DNA of 64,000 nucleotides, from NCBI GenBank assembly GCA_910585645.1, contig CAJUFP010000007.1:9219-73218 (forward strand), in the 5' to 3' direction. Positions 8,049 to 15,604 of this stretch are shown piece by piece. Every line of letters starts with the position of its first letter. Position 1 is the stretch's first letter. Under the pieces are notes generated by a model, which did not search any database, was not told the DNA's origin, and worked only from the letters and a program-made list of their open reading frames with translations. The translations under genes and the position numbers were made by a program. The DNA comes from an uncultured Hungatella sp. GTDB lineage: Bacteria; Bacillota; Clostridia; Lachnospirales; Lachnospiraceae.

Positions 8049-8693
8049 TTATGAGTTATCATTTTTAGCGCTTTCTCCCTCTAGCCTTTTGCGCCTGTAA
8101 AAAGTAGAGCGGCTAATATTTAACAATTTACAAGCCCGATCTACAGAAAGCTTTCCTTCGTCTACTTCTTTGGAAAGCTGTTCCCAACCTTCCAACTGTT
8201 TTAGAGGTCTTCCCATATATTTCCCCTCTTTTTTGGCAACCTCTATCCCCTCCCTTTGGCGTTCCTTGATAAACTGCAGTTCAAGGTCAGCGAATACTGC
8301 AAGAAGAGTATAAAACAATTCTCCTATTTTAGTACCCGTGTCAATACCCTGGGAGAGGGCTACAATGTTCACCCCCTTTTCTTTTAATTGAAAAGAGAGT
8401 TCTATCAATTCTCTTAAATTGCGTCCCAGACGGTCAATACTTAACACCATGACCGTATCGCCAGAGCGCAGTAGTTCAAGCATCCTTTGGAACTCCGGAC
8501 GTTCCATGCTTCTGCCGGACAATTTGTCCTCAAAATAGTCATCACACTTATATTTCAAGGCGTCTCTTTGCCTGGCTGGGTTTTGTTCTTTAGTGGATAC
8601 ACGCCCATAACCGAAAATCATTTTAGAACCTTTTGTTATTGTCTCAAAAGGTTCTTTCATATCTTTGATATTTGTATCAAAAACCTGTCTCAT
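8049..8693 (-). CDS. Small serine resolvase/invertase
   Basis: Serine recombinase of the Tn3-resolvase/Hin type. It has the catalytic YGRVSTKEQ segment, conserved DRLGRN and ELFYTLLAVFADLE segments, the long helix with QFIKERQREGI, and a C-terminal helix-turn-helix (LSVDRACKLLNISRSTFYRR). The start is placed at the second ATG (8693), which is 7 bp from AAAGGGG. The protein carries about 24 extra residues before the usual start of the fold, and their coding DNA contains an 11-bp inverted repeat. It could resolve dimers of the excised element or invert a segment. It is distinct from the large integrase at the left end. Confidence 0.9.
   Translation of the reverse strand: MRQVFDTNIKDMKEPFETITKGSKMIFGYGRVSTKEQNPARQRDALKYKCDDYFEDKLSGRSMERPEFQRMLELLRSGDTVMVLSIDRLGRNLRELIELSFQLKEKGVNIVALSQGIDTGTKIGELFYTLLAVFADLELQFIKERQREGIEVAKKEGKYMGRPLKQLEGWEQLSKEVDEGKLSVDRACKLLNISRSTFYRRKRLEGESAKNDNS
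8625..8655. repeat. 11-bp inverted repeat inside the resolvase 5' coding region
   Basis: AGAACCTTTTG at 8625-8635 is exactly inverted as CAAAAGGTTCT at 8645-8655, with a 9-bp spacer. It lies within the first codons of the resolvase gene, so it may be an operator, an mRNA hairpin acting on translation, or a recombination subsite. Confidence 0.6.
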
Positions 8694-9691
8694 AAACATT
8701 CCCCTTTCAGTTTCTATATTTAAACTTACAAAATATCGAATCCCTTTTGGCTATACTTTTAGAGCAGTCCCACATAGGTTATATCAAAATCCTGTGGAAT
8801 CAGTTTTGACATAACCCATAGGCCGCAGTCTCAAAAGGTCATATCAAAAATCAACTTATTTTTGACACAAGCTTTTGAAGCAATCCATAAAGGTCAGTTC
8901 AATATTTTATTAAATTTATCTCACATACATTTTTGTGTTGAATTTTGAGGCAAAAAAAGAAACAATAAATACAAACGGAATAGTCATATCATTAGAAATG
9001 AAATGCATCTGTTTTATTTTGCGTTTATTGATGATATCTCTTTCACTATTTTCTTATAAACTTTTATTTATGATTAGTTGAAGTATGGCTATTAATTGGC
9101 GTTTAGAAATGAAATTTATTCTTATGATGATGTTCTATTAAGACATATAGGTATACATTGGTTTCAAATTAGATAATGATAAAAACATAAATAAATCACT
9201 GAAAGCATATAAGATTTTCTCACTAAAATTTCAGCTTATGTATATCATTTTTTTCATAAGCAAAGAAAGACTTAAAATCAACCTAATTTTTATCACAATA
9301 TATTTTGATTTTTTTATAAGTTGAAAATGACCTCAAAGTACCATCTCATGTATCTGAATTTTTACCTCTATGTATATAGTTGAAGTATATAAAATTTCAT
9401 GCGTTAAAAGCACTTATTTTTTTCTTGGAATTTTAAAACCTTAAAAATAGCAAACATTTGTTCTTTGAAATAGAATGTGGAAATTGTCGTGAAATTATTA
9501 AAATTGGATATCAGAAAAATGCAATTAATGTATGATAAACATTAGTCGAATTATCATTAAGTTGGATGTTTAGCAATTATTGAAGTATCTATTTATGGGA
9601 AAATAAATAAGGAAGAAAATAGAATTATGCTTCTACCTTCTTCCTTTAAACCTATTAAAACATTTTATAAGTGTTTACTACTGGGTTCAAT
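8694..9691. other. 1-kb AT-rich non-coding region with repeated TCAAAA motifs (candidate resolution or origin region)
   Basis: No gene is convincing on either strand. Between 8771 and 8870 a motif of the form RTRTCAAAAW occurs at least four times: GGTTATATCAAAA, its inverted copy TTTTGACATAACC, GGTCATATCAAAA, and inverted TTTTTGACACAA. The arrangement upstream of the resolvase gene looks like a res site or operator cluster. TTGAAGTAT recurs at 9078, 9380 and 9580. The remaining sequence is simple AT-rich DNA that could hold an origin of replication, but nothing decisive is visible. Confidence 0.45.
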
Positions 9692-10276
9692 TTAATTCCA
9701 AGTAACACCTTTAGAACTTCCTAAAGGATACCTTTTCTTACTTTCATCAATCAACAGCCGCCTTGCATCCTCTTCCATAAGCCCATTCGGATGATTTTTA
9801 TAATAGTCCAGACTCTCTCTCAATTTTTCTCTTGGTATAGCGTCCTCACATTCCTCTATGCTTAAACTAAAATTCTTACTAAAATTTGCATAGTATTCGT
9901 TACAAAAATCATCAAATCCAATGTTCGTTTCGGGTCCATTATCTACCCATTTTTCACTATGAAAATATATGGTATCTGTTTTACTCTGACATACTTCTCC
10001 ATCAATAACACATGCACCATTTTCATTTACTATATAATTATCAGGTGTTATTGTATTTACCAATAAATAACCGTTTTCATCAAAATAATAACGCTCTTGT
10101 ATTCCATCATGATTTCCATCAATCCGGCACCAACTATTGGTGGGATATGTACCAAAACTTGTCTCCCACCACCAGCCAATATCATTCCGTTTCCACTCTG
10201 CCGCATAGGTAGGAATAGAACAAGATAAACACATAGTTGCCACTAATCCTAATGTTAAAAAACCTTTCTTTCGCAT
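9692..10276 (-). CDS. Secreted protein with cell-wall/choline-binding-like repeat
   Basis: A 194-residue exported protein. A signal peptide occupies residues 1-25 and should be cut after TYAA. Residues 26-95 form a cell-wall-binding repeat unit of the kind seen in Clostridia surface proteins: GWWWETSFGTYP, then IDGNHDGIQERYYFDENGYL, then a shorter second unit. The C-terminal half is acidic, helical and unrecognised. A strong AAAAGGAGGA site precedes the ATG. It is the last gene of the operon starting at 11961, after the SpoIIIAH-like lipoprotein, so both probably act at the cell envelope. The repeat family binds choline or polysaccharide in other bacteria. The ligand here is unknown. Confidence 0.75.
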   Translation of the reverse strand: MRKKGFLTLGLVATMCLSCSIPTYAAEWKRNDIGWWWETSFGTYPTNSWCRIDGNHDGIQERYYFDENGYLLVNTITPDNYIVNENGACVIDGEVCQSKTDTIYFHSEKWVDNGPETNIGFDDFCNEYYANFSKNFSLSIEECEDAIPREKLRESLDYYKNHPNGLMEEDARRLLIDESKKRYPLGSSKGVTWN

Positions 10277-10333
10277 CTTATAATCCTCCTTTTTATTGAT
10301 GTAGATTAAGAACAGGCTAAATAATTATACAGG

Positions 10334-11422
10334 TTATTCTGCTAAATTTAGTAGTGTAATAACAATGTTCTCTGCTTCAACTTCTGCTTTTCTTTTTATA
10401 ATGTCCTCAATTTGTTCCCTTTGTTCATTTGTAATATTTGGAGCATTTATTACCACATCCACTTTATCTGAACTAATGCTTACAACTGGGTCTGAAAATC
10501 CTTTAGCTAAAAGTAAAGTTTCTGCCGCATTTTCCTTTTCTGCTATTTCTTCTAATTGAAGCATATCCTGAATAGCCCGCTGTTTTGCCTCATCATCTAT
10601 GTCAGTATTATTAATGATAGAGAGAAGCGTATCCGTATTTCTAGCCCTCTCTTGTGCTCTTTCTAACTGTATTTCTTCTACTGCGTCTGCAACCTTTAAA
10701 CTTTCTTCTGTAATTTTTTTATCCTTTTTCTCTAATGGACATAATAATGTAATGGTGATATTTTCTGCCTCAATCCCTGTTTTCTCCACTACTATCGTTT
10801 CAATTCTTCTTATTTCATTATCTGAAATTTCCGATATTTCTAAATATCTTTTATATCCACCTTCTATAGTTGAAGCATCTATTATCACATCTGCTTTATC
10901 TTTATTAGGATTAATAGATACAAATGAACTATAAAAACCACCTTCCATTCCAAGGGCAAACTCTGCATCATCCTCCATTTTCATTAAATCTTCCAAATCA
11001 CGCCTATCCTGAACTGCACGCTCTTTTTCTTTTTCTTTAGTATGGCTATTATCAATAGTGGCTGAAAGCTTATCCCTCTTCTCTCTTTGCTTTTGTCTAT
11101 ATTCTGCCCTAATTTCTACTATATGATTAGATATATTCTCACCACTATTAAGAATCTCCTTCTTAACGGTACAAGAAGTATACTGCCCTATTGGCATTAT
11201 ATATTTCTCTATTTCATATACCTCTGATGTCTCTATTGATGCAGCCCCTTTTAAACTATCATTCGTATCCTCTACGGAAGCAGTTAGGGTTTCAGCAGTA
11301 ACTTCTGGGATTTCTGTAGAAGCTTCTGTTACTTTTACACTAGCAACTTCACTCTCTTTAGAACATGCCGTTAAACCCATTACTGCTATTAAACCTAATA
11401 CCAGGAACCTTTTCTTTCTCAT
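10334..11422 (-). CDS. Lipoprotein with two tandem SpoIIIAH-like domains
   Basis: A 362-residue lipoprotein. The signal ends in the lipobox LTAC. A linker follows, then two copies of a SpoIIIAH-like fold, roughly 95-220 and 240-360. The second copy is close to the family pattern: RNTDTLLSIINNT, AIQDMLQL, AAETLLLAKGF, PVVSISSDKVDVVINAP, then EAENIVITLL. SpoIIIAH forms a ring with SpoIIQ in the channel between mother cell and forespore and usually has one such domain behind one membrane helix. Here the domain is doubled and lipid-anchored, and the gene is mobile-element cargo. AAGGAG before the ATG at 11422 fixes the start. The family match is by pattern only. A channel or mimic role is inference. 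Confidence 0.75.
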   Translation of the reverse strand: MRKKRFLVLGLIAVMGLTACSKESEVASVKVTEASTEIPEVTAETLTASVEDTNDSLKGAASIETSEVYEIEKYIMPIGQYTSCTVKKEILNSGENISNHIVEIRAEYRQKQREKRDKLSATIDNSHTKEKEKERAVQDRRDLEDLMKMEDDAEFALGMEGGFYSSFVSINPNKDKADVIIDASTIEGGYKRYLEISEISDNEIRRIETIVVEKTGIEAENITITLLCPLEKKDKKITEESLKVADAVEEIQLERAQERARNTDTLLSIINNTDIDDEAKQRAIQDMLQLEEIAEKENAAETLLLAKGFSDPVVSISSDKVDVVINAPNITNEQREQIEDIIKRKAEVEAENIVITLLNLAE

Positions 11423-11445
11423 GGTTTCTCCTTTTTGTTCCATAC

Positions 11446-11832
11446 TCATAATTGCACTTCTACATCTTTATTATTTGAATCAATTCGTCCTGCACGTTCT
11501 ACACTTAACTCCGGGTCTATCCCTTTCAGAATCTCATCCAGCTTCTTTCCTACCTTGCTAATCTCATATTCTGTCAAGCCCTTTCCCTCTCCTAAATGCA
11601 GGGATATACCATCCATGTCCTCCCAAAAGTCCCCAGACTCTAACGGAATATCGTTGTCTCCCAGTTCTTTGACAAAAGCATCTATTTCACTATCTTCCAA
11701 GCCTCTGTTAAACTCATATGAAATTTCATATGAAATTTCATATGAATACTCTTCCAGATAGTATGACAGCTTTTCGTCATATTGCTTAAGCGCTTCTTCT
11801 ATTCCTTCAAGCCCTTTTTTTAATCTCTCCAT
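11446..11832 (-). CDS. Unrecognised acidic protein with a short tandem repeat
   Basis: A 128-residue acidic protein. The N-terminal 45 residues are helical (MERLKKGLEGIEEALKQYDE) and end in a repeated SYEI-SYEI-SYEF block encoded by a 12-bp tandem repeat at about 11715-11750. The remainder has no recognised family. The start lies 4 bp after the stop codon of the 41-residue gene upstream, so translation is probably coupled. The SpoIIIAH-like lipoprotein follows after 23 bp. It belongs to the same envelope-related operon. The function is unknown. Confidence 0.65.
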   Translation of the reverse strand: MERLKKGLEGIEEALKQYDEKLSYYLEEYSYEISYEISYEFNRGLEDSEIDAFVKELGDNDIPLESGDFWEDMDGISLHLGEGKGLTEYEISKVGKKLDEILKGIDPELSVERAGRIDSNNKDVEVQL

Positions 11833-11835
11833 GTC

Positions 11836-11961
11836 TTACTCGCTGTTTACCGCTTCCACTGCTTCCCATGCAATATTGAATGCTGCTCCAACCGGAGTGA
11901 TTCCTGCAAGCTCCTTTAATGCTGTTGCCAGTGTCTTTTTAACCAATTTTCCTTTGTCCAT
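11836..11961 (-). CDS. 41-residue amphipathic peptide, first gene of the lipoprotein operon
   Basis: A short frame MDKGKLVKKTLATALKELAG... with a basic N-terminus, a glycine/proline hinge (GITPVG) and an amphipathic helix rich in A, V and E. GGAGG stands 12 bp before the ATG. The stop codon is 4 bp from the next start. It is likely real because of this tight spacing. It could be a small membrane-associated peptide, a leader or a bacteriocin-like peptide, with no family evidence to choose between them. Confidence 0.55.
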   Translation of the reverse strand: MDKGKLVKKTLATALKELAGITPVGAAFNIAWEAVEAVNSE

Positions 11962-12007
11962 GCCCTTATCTTTCCTCCGTGCTTTTATTTGGGAGGAAAA
12001 TTAAAAA

Positions 12008-12039
12008 GGCAAGGTGCCAGCTTTGCACCTCGCCTTGCC
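12008..12039. terminator. GC-rich hairpin between the leader region and the 41-residue gene
   Basis: GGCAAGGTGC pairs with GCACCTCGCCTTGCC through a small bulge. On the minus strand TTTTTAATTTT follows, so it could attenuate transcription entering the operon at 11961. On the plus strand TGTTTTTTC follows. The operon's shared promoter box lies upstream at 12325-12379, which favours an attenuator over an end-of-gene terminator. Confidence 0.55.
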
Positions 12040-12115
12040 ATGTTTTTTCGTACTCAAATAAACTCCTAGCCATTTTCATCTTGTCTAATGCCCGTTTTTG
12101 CATTATAATGAAATG

Positions 12116-12211
12116 GCATAGCAGTGGTTAGCTTCCATGTGGCTTGGTGTTGTCGCAAAACACTTTGTCACGCTGGTGGTGGTGTTGGTAGCACCTCCTC
12201 CAGCGCTATGC
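12116..12211 (-). ncRNA. Candidate structured leader RNA
   Basis: A closing stem GCATAGC (12116-12122) / GCTATGC (12205-12211) encloses about 80 nt of GC-richer sequence. That sequence holds further short hairpins (GGTG-CACC, GTGTT-AACAC) in an otherwise AT-rich region. It lies between a promoter box (12325-12379) and the hairpin at 12008, in the 5' leader of the peptide-lipoprotein operon. I do not recognise a named RNA family. It may be a cis-regulatory leader or a small RNA. Confidence 0.35.
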
Positions 12212-12324
12212 ACTCTTTAATTTTCCTCACCCCCATTTTAGCACATAGGGCATTTTCAATCAATACCCTATTTCCCATAAACTATCTAATATCCATATGT
12301 ATCACCACCTCTTTATCTCTTACT

Positions 12325-12379
12325 CACCTATATCTTAACGCTAATCCCATTTTTTGACTGTAGAGTAATTTACCAGAAT
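12325..12379 (-). promoter_or_regulatory. Shared promoter box, copy 1
   Basis: On the minus strand: a TTCTGGTAAATTACTCTAC box (12360-12378), 22 bp, then GCGTTAAGAT with -10 TAAGAT (12332-12337). The same order recurs at 14065-14117 and 15142-15189. It would drive the leader RNA and the operon at 11961-9692. Confidence 0.5.
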
Positions 12380-12381
12380 TT

Positions 12382-13390
12382 TCCTATTTTTTTAGTCATG
12401 TTGTAGAAATTTCCTGTTGTTTATATATCAAAAATCACATTGTATCACTATTTTCCTTTGTATCTTATGATAATCGCTACGCTAAATACTTTTTATATTT
12501 TTCTATCTCATATTTCCATTCATGCTTAATTAGCATAAAAAAGAGGACAACTTTGTCTTTGAACTGCCCCCGCTTAAAAACTAATATTTCTGGTATTTTA
12601 GGTATTTCCGGTATTTTTTATAAGCACACCAATATATAAAGTGTTTATAAATATAATTAATTCCTATCATTAAATCTAGTATAACTCACATACTCTTACA
12701 GCTTTAGCAACTATTTCTTTAGTAACCATAACTAACATCCAGGTTTACTCCCTTTATTTTTTCATCCCCTCATCTAAAAGTACCACTTCCTAGTTTTAAG
12801 GTAAAAATTTTTATAGTTCCTTTTGTTTCCCTTTAGCTTATTTTTCTCCCTCCCTTTACCCTTTTACCTTATAGTGCTTTTTTGCGTGCCGCCTAATTTT
12901 TGTGGGGGTAATAATTCTGCTAATTGGATGTTCTTTATTTCTTTCTCGATTCCATGTTTTACTTTTTTACATGTATTTTATATTACTTTTAGTTTGTTTC
13001 TAAAAAATCACTGCTTTATATTTCTTTCATTTTTTATATATTTTTTCTTTTATGTTTTACTCAATATATTTTGTCTATACTTTCAAAAATAAGTGCTATG
13101 TACTTCTTCTTAAATCTTTATCACTTTCCTATCTGTCTATCCTGTCATTTCCTAATCTATATATTTCATTAAGCTATGTCTTTCATATCTTTGCAAACAA
13201 AACCATTGATAAACTAATATCCTCCTTCCATAATATCTCTGCTTATCTCATAAAAGTGGTATTTTTGATATCTTGGTATCGTGCATATGCACTTTCGTCT
13301 GACGATATAAAAAGGGCTACAGCTTTTTTATACTGCGCCCCTCTAACTGGTATTTTTAGTATTTTTATTTTTTCTTTAAACCTTTAAAAA
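12382..13390. other. 1-kb AT-rich non-coding region
   Basis: Very T-rich on the plus strand. The long open frames here (for example 12823-13092 and 13052-13387 plus) are low-complexity F/S/L strings with no ribosome binding site and are not called as genes. The region holds a 9-bp tandem repeat at 12592-12618 and a short hairpin GACAA-TGTC near 12545. It may be an origin or spacer. Confidence 0.45.
12592..12618. repeat. Three 9-bp tandem repeats (GGTATTTYM)
   Basis: GGTATTTTA, GGTATTTCC and GGTATTTTT lie directly head to tail. A related GGTATTTTTAGTATTTTTA stands at about 13349-13367. Iteron-like or operator function is possible. Confidence 0.7.
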
Positions 13391-13417
13391 AGCGTAATTA
13401 GCGTAATTAGCGTAAAT
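13391..13417. repeat. Three 9-bp tandem repeats (AGCGTAATT)
   Basis: AGCGTAATT, AGCGTAATT and AGCGTAAAT are contiguous, just past the 3' end of the gene at 13439-14017. The unit length is the same as in the 12592 array, but the sequence differs. Confidence 0.8.
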
Positions 13418-13424
13418 TCCCTTT

Positions 13425-13452
13425 CCAGGAGACCGCCCTTAGGCGGCCTCCG
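13425..13452 (-). terminator. Possible hairpin at the end of the 13439-14017 gene
   Basis: GGAGACCGCC / GGCGGCCTCC with a 4-nt loop and one mismatch overlaps the stop codon. There is no U-tract on the minus strand, so it is a weak terminator call. Confidence 0.45.
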
Positions 13453-14017
13453 TTGTATCGCTCTCTTTTCCCTTGGGCTCCTTTTTCTCCTTTTTATTTC
13501 CAGCCCCTTTCTTTTCCGGCTCACTCTCTTTTTCTGGTTTCTCCACTTCCTTTTCCACTTCTTCCACCTGAACCTCCGGTGCCTTTTCAGCACCAGAAGC
13601 CTCCTTTTCCTTTCCAAAATCCTCCAGTTCCCAGATGGAAGCCTCCAGATTATTGCTTATCTCATTTAGCCTTCGGATAAACTTTAAATCCTCTTCCTTG
13701 AGATTCAGTGCGTTCACCATGCACATCCTATCCAGGTCTGCCTTGAAGCGGTGGAAGAGAAGCGTCACCTTTTCCTGCATGTTCTGTTCCTTACCGGGAA
13801 TCCCTTTCTTATATCTTCCCCTTGACACCACCATGATTTCATTGGACGCCGTCAACATCTTTATCACCCCGGCAATCACCCCTTCTGTCATTTCGTCTTT
13901 TCTTTCCGCTCTCTCTTTAATTGCCGCCACCAGTTCCTTTCTGTCATATTCTTTTCCATTCTCCATGTAACCTCTGATGACGTCCTTGCCTTCCTCGCTT
14001 AATGATCTCATACACAT
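13439..14017 (-). CDS. Unrecognised protein with possible winged-helix N-terminus and charged tail
   Basis: A 192-residue protein. Residues 1-70 (SLSEEGKDVIRGYMENG, ELVAAIKERAERK, then a strand pair VSRGRYKKG) look like a winged-helix DNA-binding domain. The middle is helical. The last 55 residues are almost only E, K, P and G and probably disordered. A good AAAAGGAG site stands before the ATG, with shared promoter box copy 2 at 54 bp. The likely role is a DNA-binding protein of the element. This is inference from the predicted fold, not a recognised family. Confidence 0.65.
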   Translation of the reverse strand: MCMRSLSEEGKDVIRGYMENGKEYDRKELVAAIKERAERKDEMTEGVIAGVIKMLTASNEIMVVSRGRYKKGIPGKEQNMQEKVTLLFHRFKADLDRMCMVNALNLKEEDLKFIRRLNEISNNLEASIWELEDFGKEKEASGAEKAPEVQVEEVEKEVEKPEKESEPEKKGAGNKKEKKEPKGKESDTTEAA

Positions 14018-14064
14018 AATCTTTTTCTCCTTTTCTTTTTGAATTTTTTCTTATCAATTACTAT

Positions 14065-14117
14065 GCCTATATCTTAACGCCGGGTTTCCCTTTTGTCTGT
14101 GGTGTAACTGCCGGAAA
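14065..14117 (-). promoter_or_regulatory. Shared promoter box, copy 2
   Basis: The upstream box TTTCCGGCAGTTACACCAC lies at 14099-14117, with a 22-bp gap to GCGTTAAGAT, -10 TAAGAT at 14071-14076. It would drive the gene starting at 14017. Confidence 0.5.
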
Positions 14118-14120
14118 TCA

Positions 14121-14161
14121 CATAGCCGAAATGTACGAATTATACAAAACTTCCGGCTATG
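14121..14161. other. Stem-loop between the DUF5688 gene and the next operon
   Basis: CATAGCCGAA (14121-14130) pairs with TTCCGGCTATG (14151-14161) around a 20-nt loop, 22 bp past the DUF5688 stop codon. There is no U-tract, so it may be a weak terminator or an mRNA end. Confidence 0.45.
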
Positions 14162-14182
14162 CTTTCCCTTTAACCCTATGCC

Positions 14183-15106
14183 CTATGAGGCTAATGTCAC
14201 GTTATTACTTTTTCTTTTATACACATAAACATTATCTGATAATACATCACTTTCCAGAACTTCCTGCCGGTTAATCGCGCTTACCATTTCCTTTAAACTT
14301 TTTGTATCCATTCTTTTTTCATATGGCATCAGCAGCACCTCATGAATACTGGATGGAAGTATCACTAAATCTTTTTTTAAACTATCTGCAAAATTTTTCA
14401 ACACATTTTTATACAAGATTGCCGACGCTCCATAAACCCCGCTGTTATTATTCAGCACATAAAGAGGATTTGTTTTTTGAGCAGATATCACATCTTCTAT
14501 AAGCTCTCTTGTATACTGGTTCCCCATATGTTCTCTGACAATTTCTTTCATAATGTCAGACATAGTTTTAAGATTGCTTGGAAACAATTTTGGCGTGTTC
14601 TCTTCTGCCAAAGCGTATAATCCTTTAACATTGGTTCCCCAAAATTCCATATGCTTATTTTCTATCTGCGCCATAAACTGTCCGCTTTCATTTTGTTCTA
14701 CCATCACATGAAAAGTGATTGCCAAATCCAAATACGAAACATAAGGCATAGTTTTTAAAACTTCCCTGTTCTTTTCATAATTTATCAGCCTATAAAATAC
14801 TTTGTCTTTCAGACTTTTAAAATCCTTCAGCATATCAACTGGGAAATCCGGATTTTCAAAGGTGTTAAACATATCATAAATTTCGTTGACAATCATTTCC
14901 ATGCCTATTCCCTCCTCGTATCTCTCAAAATAATCCTCCAGATAAATTACAGGGGAAACTGTCTCACCATTTTTTATAATAGCCAGACCAGTCAGCATGA
15001 TCCCATTGTTTTTAGGTATGCTTTGCACACGAAGTTCCTTTTCTCCATGAAAGCGATTATCCAGCCTTGCCACTACCAACTTCCTGAACCTGTCAAAATT
15101 AGTCAC
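14183..15106 (-). CDS. DUF5688 family protein
   Basis: A 307-residue protein matching the DUF5688 family, which is common in Lachnospiraceae and often in mobile or accessory loci. Its pattern is a Y-L-x-x-Y-F-x-x-Y-x-x-G segment near 55-66, INYEKN, then SYLDLAITFHVMVE, a helix ending EFWGTNVKGLYALA, YVLNNNSGVYGASAILY, and the late LPSSIHEVLLMP. The start is GTG, preceded by AAAGGAG at proper spacing. The function of the family is unknown. It is a monocistronic gene with shared promoter box copy 3 just upstream, so it is likely expressed together with the other box-bearing operons of the element. Confidence 0.82.
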   Translation of the reverse strand: MTNFDRFRKLVVARLDNRFHGEKELRVQSIPKNNGIMLTGLAIIKNGETVSPVIYLEDYFERYEEGIGMEMIVNEIYDMFNTFENPDFPVDMLKDFKSLKDKVFYRLINYEKNREVLKTMPYVSYLDLAITFHVMVEQNESGQFMAQIENKHMEFWGTNVKGLYALAEENTPKLFPSNLKTMSDIMKEIVREHMGNQYTRELIEDVISAQKTNPLYVLNNNSGVYGASAILYKNVLKNFADSLKKDLVILPSSIHEVLLMPYEKRMDTKSLKEMVSAINRQEVLESDVLSDNVYVYKRKSNNVTLAS

Positions 15107-15141
15107 TCTCTTTTTCTCCTTTCATTTCTTAAAGTTGTAGG

Positions 15142-15189
15142 ATTATAACGCTGTAAAGCGCAAAAGAATAGAGTGAATATTACCAGAAA
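15142..15189 (-). promoter_or_regulatory. Shared promoter box, copy 3
   Basis: The box TTTCTGGTAATATTCACTC lies at 15168-15189, then a 20-bp gap and GCGTTATAAT with -10 TATAAT at 15142-15147. It lies 36 bp upstream of the DUF5688 start. Confidence 0.55.
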
Positions 15190-15473
15190 TATACCCCTAT
15201 GTTTAGAGCATTCGCCATATTTTCATATGCCCTTTCCTCATACAAAAAAATTTGCATCCAATCTTATTTTTCAGAATCCATATAATCCCGTACTTTTAGA
15301 AATATCTATAGCCACCCCCTTAACCCTGACTTCCATTTTAACCCATTTTATCTCTTTACCCCTATTCCCCTACCCTTATCACCATAAACCCCCACAAAAT
15401 CAATTCTGGTTGCTTTAAACCCTATTCCTATCCTTTCTTTTCCACTTTTTTAATAAATAAAAAGTCGCCGTAT

Positions 15474-15486
15474 ATATCGGAGTTCC
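15474..15486. repeat. Internal copy of the attachment-junction 13-mer
   Basis: ATATCGGAGTTCC occurs here and again, in the same orientation, at the right junction (16449-16461). The copies bracket a 975-bp segment containing only the RelB/ParE toxin-antitoxin genes. The surrounding 15190-15542 stretch holds no gene. Confidence 0.7.
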
Positions 15487-15542
15487 CTTTTTTCTCTAAT
15501 TTTCATATTAATCTTTACCTCCATTTTCCTGTTTTTAAGCGC

Positions 15543-15578
15543 AAAAAAGACGTACGAAACAATTACATTCCATACGCC
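15543..15578 (-). terminator. Intrinsic terminator after the toxin gene
   Basis: On the minus strand GGCGTATGGAA pairs with TTCGTACGTC, allowing G-U pairs, and is followed by TTTTTT. It lies 27 bp past the toxin stop codon. Confidence 0.7.
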
Positions 15579-15604
15579 TTAACGCCGATATTTCTGTTTT
15601 GTTT

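Noticed and set aside
8487..8497. GGAACTCCG resembling the right attachment site, inside the resolvase gene
   Set aside because: Only nine bases match, it is conserved coding sequence in the resolvase, and flanks do not resemble the junction.
12124..12357. 77-codon plus-strand frame
   Set aside because: Runs antisense through the candidate leader RNA and promoter box; no binding site.
12823..13387. Two overlapping plus-strand frames rich in F, S and L
   Set aside because: Low-complexity translation of T-rich DNA without ribosome binding sites; not genes.
12592..13417. 9-bp repeats considered as a CRISPR array
   Set aside because: Units are contiguous without spacers and far too short, and no cas gene is present.
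13384..13617. 77-codon minus-strand frame rich in K and R
   Set aside because: Frame-shifted reading of the charged tail of the 13439-14017 gene.
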